Positions 58,188 to 64,000 of a stretch of 64,000 bases of DNA are shown here, in pieces (position 1 is the first letter of the stretch; each line of letters starts with the position of its first letter). A program made the translations under genes and the position numbers. The notes beneath the pieces were generated by a model. It saw only the letters and a list, made by a program, of their open reading frames with translations, made no database searches and was not told the DNA's origin. This DNA is from JAJRXR01 sp041402005 (GTDB taxonomy: Bacteria > Planctomycetota > Phycisphaerae > Phycisphaerales > UBA1924): NCBI GenBank assembly GCA_041402005.1, contig JAWKTB010000006.1:248001-312000 (forward strand), given 5' to 3'.

Positions 58188-60398
58188 ATGAACGAAGGCG
58201 CACAGTTCCTTTCCACCCATTCCGTCGAGACACAGATCGGCGGGCGTCCATTCCGCATCGAGACCGGCAAGGTCGCCAAGCTCGCCGCCTCCGCGGTACT
58301 CGTCACCCACGGCCAGACGACCGTCCTCGCGGCCGTCGTCCGCGCCGATCCCCGCCCCGGGCTCGACTTCTTCCCGCTCCAGGTGGACTACCGCGAGCGC
58401 ACCGCCGCCGCCGGCAAGTTCCCGGGCGGCTTCCGCAAGCGCGAGGGCGCCCCCAACGAGAAGGAAGTCCTCACCATGCGGATGATCGATCGCCCGATCC
58501 GTCCGCTCTTCCCCGACGGCTTCATCGACGAGGTCCAGGTCCAGTGCTGGGTCATGAGCCACGACACGGAGAACGACGCGGACGTCATCGCCGCCGTCGG
58601 CGCCTCCGCCGCCCTGGCCATCTCCGACCTGCCCTTCGAGGGCCCCGTCGCGACCGTCCGCGTCGCCCGCGTCCACACCGACGACGGCATCCAGCACATC
58701 GTCAACCCCACCGTCACCCAGCTCGACTACTCCGACCTCGACCTCGTGCTCGCCGGGCACAAGGACGGGATCAACATGATCGAGGTCGGCGCCGCCGAGG
58801 TCGACGAGGCGGGCGTGCTCGCCGCGATGGAGTTCGGCTACGCCAAGATCAAGAAGATCCTGGGCCTGATCGACGAGCTGGTCGCCAAGGCGGGCAAGGA
58901 GAAGCGCCTGGGCGACAACCTCTTCCTCGTGCCCGACGACATCATGGCGTTGGTCAAGGGCGCCTGCGAGGCCGAGCTGACCAAGGCCCGTCAGGTCCCG
59001 GGCAAGGCCGACCGCGACGAGGCGGTCAAGGCCGTGCGCGACAAGGTGCTCGAGGAGAAGTTCCCGCTCAACGCCGAGGGCACGCCCGCGCAGGCCGCCG
59101 AGGCCGAGAAGCGCCGCTCGCTCGCCAAGGAGGCCTTCCGCACCCTCGAGAAGAAGATCACCCGCAAGCTGATCGTCGAGTCCGGCAAGCGGGCCGACGG
59201 GCGCGGGTTCAAGGAGATCCGCCCGATCGAGGGCGCCGTCGGCGTCTTCGAGCGCACCCACGGCTCCGCCTTCTTCCAGCGCGGCGAGACCCAGTCGCTC
59301 GTCACCTGCGCCCTGGGCACCGGCAAGGACGAGCAGATCGTCGACGGTCTCCTCCCCGAGTACTCCAAGAAGTTCTACCTCCACTACAACTTCCCCCCCT
59401 TCTGCACGGGCGAGGCCAAGCGCATCATGGGCCCCGGTCGTCGCGAGATCGGGCACGGCGCCCTGGCCGAGCGCTCGCTCCTGGGCATCCTGCCCACACC
59501 CGACGAGTTCCCATACACCATCCGCCTCATCTCCGACATCACCGAGTCCAACGGCTCCTCGTCCATGGCCTCGGTCTGCGGCGGGTGTCTCGCCCTCATG
59601 GACGCCGGCGTCCCCATCAAGGCCACCTGCGCCGGCATCTCCGTCGGACGCTTCACCGACGAGCAGGGCGGCAAGGAAGTCTTCGTCACCGACATCATCG
59701 GTGAAGAAGACTTCTTCGGCGACATGGACTTCAAGGTCTCCGGCACCCGCGAGGGCATCACCGGCATCCAGCTCGACCTCAAGGCCCGTGGCCTCACGCT
59801 CGAGCAGGTCAAGGTCATCTTCGAACAGGCCCGCGAGGGACGCCTCAACATCATCGAGACGATGGAGAGCGTCATCCCCGAGCCCCGTCCCGCCATCAGC
59901 CCCTACGCCCCGCGACTCGTCACGCTCAAGATCGACCCCGACAAGATCGGCAAGCTCATCGGGCCCGGCGGCAAGACCATCCGCGCCCTCCAGGACAAGC
60001 ACGGCGTCGGCATCGACGTCGAGGACGACGGCACCGTCACCATCTCCTCGCCCGACGCCTCCGGCATCGAGGGCGCCGAGGCCGAGATCTCCGCGCTCTG
60101 CGAGGAGGTCAAGCCCGGCACCATCTACGAGGGCAAGGTCGTCTCGACCAAGGACTTCGGCGCCTTCATCGAGCTCATCCCCGGCACCGACGGCATGTGC
60201 CACATCTCCGAGCTCGCCGACGGGTACGTCGAGAAGGTTTCGGACGTCGTGAAGATCGGCGATGTCGTGCGTGTGAAGGTGATCAACGTGGACGACCAGG
60301 GTCGGATCAAGCTCAGCCGCAAGGCCGCCCTGGCCGACGACGCCGCCAAGAAGAAGGGCGCCGGGGAAGCCAAGCAGCCCGCCCCGACCGCCGACTGA
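58188..60398 (+). CDS. pnp: Polyribonucleotide nucleotidyltransferase (PNPase)
   Basis: 736 residues. Phosphorolytic 3'-5' exoribonuclease of the RNA degradosome. Two RNase PH-like cores: first with VLVTHGQTTVLAAVV, RTAAAGKFPGGFRKREG and MIDRPIRPLFPDGF; second with ADGRGFKEIRPIEG, THGSAFFQRGETQSLV, HYNFPPFCTGE, GRREIGHGALAERSL and DAGVPIKATCAGISVG. Then a KH domain (IGPGGKTIRALQ) and an S1 domain (GTIYEGKVVSTKDFGAFIELIPGTDGMCHISELADGYV). Short Lys/Ala tail. Start at MNEGAQF; upstream in-frame codons do not look coding. Confidence 0.97.
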   Translation: MNEGAQFLSTHSVETQIGGRPFRIETGKVAKLAASAVLVTHGQTTVLAAVVRADPRPGLDFFPLQVDYRERTAAAGKFPGGFRKREGAPNEKEVLTMRMIDRPIRPLFPDGFIDEVQVQCWVMSHDTENDADVIAAVGASAALAISDLPFEGPVATVRVARVHTDDGIQHIVNPTVTQLDYSDLDLVLAGHKDGINMIEVGAAEVDEAGVLAAMEFGYAKIKKILGLIDELVAKAGKEKRLGDNLFLVPDDIMALVKGACEAELTKARQVPGKADRDEAVKAVRDKVLEEKFPLNAEGTPAQAAEAEKRRSLAKEAFRTLEKKITRKLIVESGKRADGRGFKEIRPIEGAVGVFERTHGSAFFQRGETQSLVTCALGTGKDEQIVDGLLPEYSKKFYLHYNFPPFCTGEAKRIMGPGRREIGHGALAERSLLGILPTPDEFPYTIRLISDITESNGSSSMASVCGGCLALMDAGVPIKATCAGISVGRFTDEQGGKEVFVTDIIGEEDFFGDMDFKVSGTREGITGIQLDLKARGLTLEQVKVIFEQAREGRLNIIETMESVIPEPRPAISPYAPRLVTLKIDPDKIGKLIGPGGKTIRALQDKHGVGIDVEDDGTVTISSPDASGIEGAEAEISALCEEVKPGTIYEGKVVSTKDFGAFIELIPGTDGMCHISELADGYVEKVSDVVKIGDVVRVKVINVDDQGRIKLSRKAALADDAAKKKGAGEAKQPAPTAD

Positions 60399-60495
60399 CC
60401 GCCCGCCCGGAGGGGGCCAAAGGGGCCAAGGAAGGCGCTGGGCGGGCCTGCTCGCACGCCGGAGAGGCCCTCGCGCCGACTTCACTCGGGGGCGT
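60399..60495. other. Intergenic gap after pnp
   Basis: First part of a 336-nt gap without a gene. An 8-bp inverted repeat GCCCGCCC (60401-60408) / GGGCGGGC (60440-60447) encloses a tandem GGGGCCAA pair. It could stop transcription, but there is no T-tract. Confidence 0.4.
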
Positions 60496-60523
60496 TTGAC
60501 CGCCCGTGAAGGTCTGGTAATCT
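60496..60523 (+). promoter_or_regulatory. Housekeeping promoter of the cold-shock gene
   Basis: TTGACC (-35, 60496-60501), 16-nt spacer, TAATCT (-10, 60518-60523) with TGG before it, forming an extended TGN -10. This is the best sigma-70-type promoter in the window. Expected start near 60530. Confidence 0.65.
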
Positions 60524-60529
60524 GGGGCG

Positions 60530-60734
60530 GGGCGTCGCCGTCGGACGGGTGGCGCGTCATGTTCGTGCGCGGGCGTCTACCCGCACCTCACCCGACGATC
60601 GTCGGCTCTGTGTGCGTGGAACGTGCGAGACGGACGCAACGGGGACGTCCGGATGATGCCCGTGCGCGGGCGTGGGACGAGGGCCGCTGGGGGGGAACCC
60701 GGGTCGGGCTCTCTCGGGGTGCGGGGATGCTGGC
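60530..60734 (+). ncRNA. Long 5' leader of the cold-shock gene (possible thermosensor)
   Basis: About 205 nt between the predicted start site and the ATG. Contains the palindrome CCGACGATCGTCGG (60592-60605) and a 13-nt direct repeat CGTGCGCGGGCGT at 60564-60576 and 60661-60673. Long structured leaders are a known feature of cspA-type genes, where they change fold at low temperature. No ORF in it looks coding. Confidence 0.45.
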
Positions 60735-61022
60735 ATGACTGATGAGCCCCACAAGCGGATCGAGGGCATCGAGGGCGAAGTGAAGTGGTTCGACCCTCGA
60801 AAGGGCTTCGGCTTCATCGTTGGCCCCGAGGGCCAGGACATCTTCGTCCACTACACCGTCATCGCGGGCGACGGCTTCCGCGCGCTCAAGGACGGCTCCA
60901 AGGTGAACTACGACGCCGAGAAGGGCGACAAGGGCTGGAAGGCGACTCGGGTCGCCCGCTCGGAGTCCGACCCGGAGGTCGTGGTCCCGCGCCGCTCGTA
61001 CACGAGGACCCCGCGTCGGTGA
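60735..61022 (+). CDS. csp: Cold-shock domain protein
   Basis: 95 residues. Single cold-shock domain with GEVKWFDPRKGFGFIVGPEGQDIFVHYTVIAGDGFRALKDGSKVNYDAEKGDKGWKATRV, including RNP1 (KGFGFI) and RNP2 (DIFVHY), plus a basic tail. RNA chaperone in the cytoplasm. Start at MTDEPHKRIEGIEG; an upstream GTG/ATG extension in frame looks like leader. Confidence 0.95.
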   Translation: MTDEPHKRIEGIEGEVKWFDPRKGFGFIVGPEGQDIFVHYTVIAGDGFRALKDGSKVNYDAEKGDKGWKATRVARSESDPEVVVPRRSYTRTPRR

Positions 61023-61095
61023 GCCGCCCGATCCGGGGATCTTCCATCCGACACGTCGCGATCACGGGCGACCCGCCGGGAGCGCCGGGTTGTAC

Positions 61096-61929
61096 GTGAG
61101 CGGTCTGCTCATCGGTGGCGCCGTCGGGGCGCTCGCGGTCGCGGGCGCCTCCCGCGTGATCGTGCGCCGGTCGGTGGCGCGGGCGCGAGCCGCGGAACGT
61201 CGCCTGCGGGCCGCGGAGCGTCAGGCGGAGGCCGCCTCGATGACCCGGGGGCTGGCGCACGAGATCCGCAACCCGCTCTCAACGATCGGGCTCAATGCGC
61301 AGCTGCTGGCCGAGGGGATCGCCGAGCTGGAGCTTGACGAGGCGGATCGGGCCCGACTGGGGCGTCGGGTCGAGGCCCTTGGGCGTGAGGCCGAGCGTCT
61401 CCGGGGGATCCTGGAGGACTTCCTGGAGTTCGCGGGGGAGCTGCGTCTGGAGCCGACGCCCGGGGACCTCAACGCGGTCGTCGAGGAGCTGGTGGACTTC
61501 TTCCTGCCACAGGCGCAGAGCCAGGGCGTGCGTCTGCGCGCCGAACCATCGACCACGCCCCTGCGCGCGAGCATCGACGCCCCGCACCTCAAGCAGGCGG
61601 TGCTGAACCTGATGCTCAACGCCGTCCAGGCCATGAGCGGCGCGTCCGGCGAGCGCGCCCGCGAGCTGATCCTCCGCACCGAGCGAGTCCAGGATGCGGA
61701 CCGGCGCTCGGTCGTGCGGCTGCACGTGATCGACACGGGTCCCGGCATCGACGCCGAGACCGCCGGACGCCTCTTCGACCCCTACTTCACGACCAAGCCA
61801 GGCGGCACGGGCCTGGGCCTGCCCACCGCGCGCCGCATAATCGAGGGCATGGGCGGGCGGATCGAGCTCCACTCGGAGCCCGGCAAGGGCACCGACTTCA
61901 CGATCACGCTCCCCGAGCTGTCCAGCTAG
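61096..61929 (+). CDS. Orphan membrane histidine kinase
   Basis: 277 residues from GTG 61096 (a TTG at 61090 is possible). One N-terminal hydrophobic segment (GLLIGGAVGALAVAGASRVIV), a short coiled coil, the phosphoacceptor SMTRGLAHEIRNPLSTIGLN, N box VLNLMLNAVQAM, DTGPGID and GTGLGLPTARRIIEGMGG. No sensor domain and no response regulator nearby. Similar in build to the NtrB/ZraS-like group. Signal and partner unknown. Confidence 0.88.
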   Translation: MSGLLIGGAVGALAVAGASRVIVRRSVARARAAERRLRAAERQAEAASMTRGLAHEIRNPLSTIGLNAQLLAEGIAELELDEADRARLGRRVEALGREAERLRGILEDFLEFAGELRLEPTPGDLNAVVEELVDFFLPQAQSQGVRLRAEPSTTPLRASIDAPHLKQAVLNLMLNAVQAMSGASGERARELILRTERVQDADRRSVVRLHVIDTGPGIDAETAGRLFDPYFTTKPGGTGLGLPTARRIIEGMGGRIELHSEPGKGTDFTITLPELSS

Positions 61930-61975
61930 CTCAGGATCTCCCCACCTGCCGATCTGCCCACCTCACGACCTACCT

Positions 61976-62806
61976 CTAGAGGTGCGTGCGCACGTCCCAC
62001 AACTCCGGGAAGAAGACCTGGTCGATGACCTTGCGGAGGAACGGCACGCCCGAGGAGCCGCCCGTGCCCGTCTTGAAGCCGATGATGCGGGCGACGACCT
62101 TCATGTGCCGGAAGCGCCAGATGGAGAACTGCTCCTCGACGTCCACGAGCTTCTCGCACATCTCGTACTCGTCCCAGTATTTGTCGGGGTTGGTGTAGAT
62201 GCTCTTGAAGACGTCGACGACGCCCGAGTTGGGCTCGTAGGGCTCGGTCACGTCGCGCTCGACGACCTCGCGGGGGATCGCCAGGCCGCGCCTCGCGAGG
62301 TAGCGCAGGAACTCGTCATAAATGCTCGGCGCCTCGAGGGCGGCGGTGAGATCCCGCGTCGCCCCCGGATCGTGCGCATGCACGCGGAGCATGTTCCGGT
62401 CCTTGTTGCCCAGCATGAACTCGACCAGGCGGTACTGGATGCTCTGGAACCCCGAGCCCGTGCCCAGCACGTGGCGGAACTGGAGGTACTCGCTCGGCGT
62501 GAGTGTCGCCAGCACGTCCCACTGGCTGACGAGCTGGTGCTGGATGTGCTTGATGCGCGCGAGGATCTTGAAGCAGGGCTCGAGCTCGTCGGCGCGGATG
62601 TGCGCCATCGCCGCGGCGAGCTCGTGGATCACCAGCTTCAGCCACAGCTCGGTGGTCTGGTGCTGGATGATGAAGAGCATCTCGTCGTGATGGTCGGAGC
62701 GGGGATGCTGGGCCGCGAGCAGGTGGTCGAGGTCGAGGTAGCCCGAGTAGGTGATCGAGCCCCGCAGGTCGGTGTGGATCCCGGGCTCGAGTTCACGCTG
62801 GGTCAT
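61976..62806 (-). CDS. kynA: Tryptophan 2,3-dioxygenase
   Basis: 276 residues, normal length. Haem enzyme that opens the indole ring of tryptophan, first step of the kynurenine route. TYSGYLDLDHLLAAQHP, DEMLFIIQHQTTELWLKL (active-site His about residue 49), FRHVLGTGSGFQSIQYR, EFMLGNKD and RFRHMKVVARIIGFKTGTGGSSGVPFL (haem-ligand His). No kynU or kynB nearby. Start at 62806 with a TACACT box 6 nt upstream. Confidence 0.96.
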   Translation of the reverse strand: MTQRELEPGIHTDLRGSITYSGYLDLDHLLAAQHPRSDHHDEMLFIIQHQTTELWLKLVIHELAAAMAHIRADELEPCFKILARIKHIQHQLVSQWDVLATLTPSEYLQFRHVLGTGSGFQSIQYRLVEFMLGNKDRNMLRVHAHDPGATRDLTAALEAPSIYDEFLRYLARRGLAIPREVVERDVTEPYEPNSGVVDVFKSIYTNPDKYWDEYEMCEKLVDVEEQFSIWRFRHMKVVARIIGFKTGTGGSSGVPFLRKVIDQVFFPELWDVRTHL

Positions 62807-62812
62807 GGACGG

Positions 62813-62818
62813 AGTGTA
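62813..62818 (-). promoter_or_regulatory. Putative -10 box (TACACT) for leaderless kynA mRNA
   Basis: TACACT on the minus strand ends 6 nt before the kynA ATG; no ribosome binding site. Confidence 0.45.
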
Positions 62819-62860
62819 GGGTCGGGCGTACGTCGCGAGGGGACGTCCGCGGGCGGGCGG

Positions 62861-62866
62861 TATACT
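62861..62866 (+). promoter_or_regulatory. Putative -10 box (TATACT) before the methyltransferase
   Basis: TATACT, five of six consensus positions, 29 nt before the ATG at 62896; the same hexamer lies upstream of fliA. No clear -35. Confidence 0.45.
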
Positions 62867-62895
62867 CCGCCACGACGCACGCTGGAAGGTCACGC

Positions 62896-63818
62896 ATGCC
62901 CGCGCACGCCGCCGAGTCATACCTGCCCGAGACCGAGGACGCCCGCGCCCTTGCCGGGCTTCGGGAGGTGATGTCGCATCTGACGACCGAGCGTCTGGTC
63001 GGGATCTCGCCCGAGTCATTCGAGTCGCGCCTGCGCGCCATGATCGGCGAGGTCGATCCGGACGTCGAGGGCTTCGCCGACCCCTCGCGCCAGCGTGACC
63101 TGTCCATCAAGTTCCGCTTCGGGCACAACCACGACTTCGGCGCCTTCAGGCTCGACGGGCAGATGGGCGACCGCCACCTGCACATCCTGGCCGCGATGGT
63201 GGGGGAGCTGGGGGCGCTGCCGATGGACCTGTCGGGGGCGCGCGTGCTCGACATCGGGTGCTGGACCGGCGGGACGACGCTCCTGCTCGCCGAGATGGGC
63301 GCCGAGGTCGTTGCGCTCGAGGAAGTCCGCAAGTACGCGGCGTGCACCGAGTTCCTCGCCGAGTCCTTCGGGTTGGGCGACCGCGTCCGCGTCGTGCCCA
63401 GGTCCCTGTACCAGTTCACGGACGCCGACGCCCAGGACACCTTCGACTACGTCCTCTTCGCCGGCGTGCTCTACCACCTGACCGACCCGGTGCTCGCCCT
63501 GCGCCTCTGCTTCAACTGCACGCGCGACGCCGGGACCTGCCTCATCGAGTCGGCCGGCATGAACTCCGACGACTGCCTCACCCGCTACCACGGCCCTGTG
63601 CCAAGCCGCTCGGGGGCTCCAAGGAAGACCTCAACCGCTCCGGATGGAACTGGTTCATCCCGGACCCCGACCGCCCCAAGTGCCGGATGGTGATGGACGT
63701 TGGCTTCGACGAGCCGCGCCTGCTCCCGATCCGCTCCGGGCGGATCATCGGCGCGGCCCAGCGGTCCGGGCACGTGGACATGCTCCGGGCCGGGCTGTCG
63801 GTCCCGGGCGTGCGGTAG
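62896..63818 (+). pseudogene. SAM-dependent methyltransferase with a frameshift
   Basis: Good start with GGAAGG upstream. The first frame codes for about 233 coherent residues: IKFRFGHNHDFGAF, the SAM motif ARVLDIGCWTGGTTLLLAEMGAEVVALE, FDYVLFAGVLYHLTDPVLALRL and CLTRYHGP. It then loses coherence (SRSGAPRKTSTAPDG) and stops at 63693. The continuation is clear in the -1 frame from about 63590: AKPLGGSKEDLNRSGWNWFI, CRMVMDVGFDEPRLLPI, ending at 63818. One missing base near 63585-63600 explains it. The build resembles the DUF1698/CmoB-type methyltransferase group. Either a recent pseudogene, a sequencing error or, less likely, programmed frameshifting; no slippery heptamer is seen. Confidence 0.8.
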
Positions 63819-63897
63819 GGCGGACGCGGGCGCCGCGGGGCGGTACGATCCTGCTCCTCCCCGCGTCTGGGGCGGGACATACGGAGCCGACAACGGG

Positions 63898-64000
63898 ATG
63901 AAGTTCGCCTTCTCGACCATCGCCTGCCCCGAGTGGACCCTGGAAGAGGTCTGCGAGACCGCCTCGCGCCATGGGTACATGGGCGTCGAGATGCGCACCT
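63898..64000 (+). CDS. Sugar phosphate isomerase/epimerase-like protein (partial)
   Basis: Only the first 34 codons are in the window: MKFAFSTIACPEWTLEEVCETASRHGYMGVEMRT. The pattern of a first beta-strand, W/T-L-E-E helix and G.D/E-R is typical of the xylose isomerase-like TIM-barrel family (AP endonuclease family 2). A TACGAT hexamer at 63843-63848 could be its -10. Substrate cannot be told. Confidence 0.6.
   Translation, partial: MKFAFSTIACPEWTLEEVCETASRHGYMGVEMRT

Noticed and set aside
1..64000. CRISPR arrays, tRNA and rRNA genes, insertion sequences
   Set aside because: No regularly spaced repeats, no tRNA-like cloverleaf or CCA-ending segment noticed in the gaps, and no transposase gene.

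Overview
This 64 kb window is GC-rich bacterial chromosome, densely packed with genes, with frequent GTG starts and many 4-base ATGA/GTGA overlaps. The gene content points to a Gram-negative, flagellated planctomycete, most likely class Phycisphaerae. The clues are genes for lipid A/KDO lipopolysaccharide (lpxI, kdsC, kdsD), a secreted protein with a planctomycete-style C-terminal sorting tail, Cys-ribbon membrane proteins, a TPR-sulfotransferase and interspersed palindromic repeats. The taxonomic call is inference from content and style; no rRNA gene is present.

Layout. 1-7.3 kb: a partial M28 peptidase, a zinc-ribbon membrane protein, an exported beta-propeller-like protein, lpxI coupled to a TlyA-like methyltransferase, obg, a PilZ protein, a Fur-family regulator and a GNAT acetyltransferase. 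7.5-10.5 kb: three coupled genes ending in an RDD-domain membrane protein. 10.6-42.3 kb: one long, almost uninterrupted flagellar locus on the + strand. It holds a TPR membrane protein, a FlgN-like chaperone, a soluble histidine kinase and its sigma-54 response regulator. These are followed by flgB-flgC-fliE-fliF-fliG-fliH-fliI-fliJ-motE-like-fliK-flgD-TIGR02530-like-flgE-flbD-motA-motB-fliL-fliN-fliO-fliP-fliQ-fliR-flhB-flhA-flhF-flhG, a small membrane protein and fliA. fliM, the rod/ring genes, flagellin and the hook-associated genes are not here. 42.3-47.3 kb: folK, then a minus-strand group with a Xer recombinase and two lipoproteins. 47.4-57.5 kb: a lone nuoC, a minus-strand LPS operon (kdsD, kdsC, a 1010-residue LptC/OstA-like protein), scpA, a lipoprotein, a sulfotransferase and a phenylalanine-type pair (prephenate dehydratase, class I aminotransferase). 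57.6-64 kb: rpsO, pnp, a cold-shock gene with a good promoter and long leader, an orphan histidine kinase, tryptophan 2,3-dioxygenase, a frame-disrupted methyltransferase and the start of a sugar-phosphate isomerase-like gene.

How the genes work together. The flagellar block encodes the C-ring (minus FliM), the export gate and ATPase, the stator, the hook, and the FlhF/FlhG pair that sets flagellum site and number. The kinase/sigma-54 regulator at the front and the sigma-28 gene at the end suggest a two-tier hierarchy.

Most notable observations. (1) At least nine Shine-Dalgarno-less starts have a TANNNT box exactly 6-7 nt upstream, which predicts leaderless mRNAs. (2) Three different palindromic repeat architectures sit in intergenic gaps. 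(3) The fliP reading frame lacks its expected stop and runs through all of fliQ. (4) A methyltransferase gene near the right edge is split by a frameshift. I found no convincing new defence or mobile system, CRISPR array, tRNA or rRNA.
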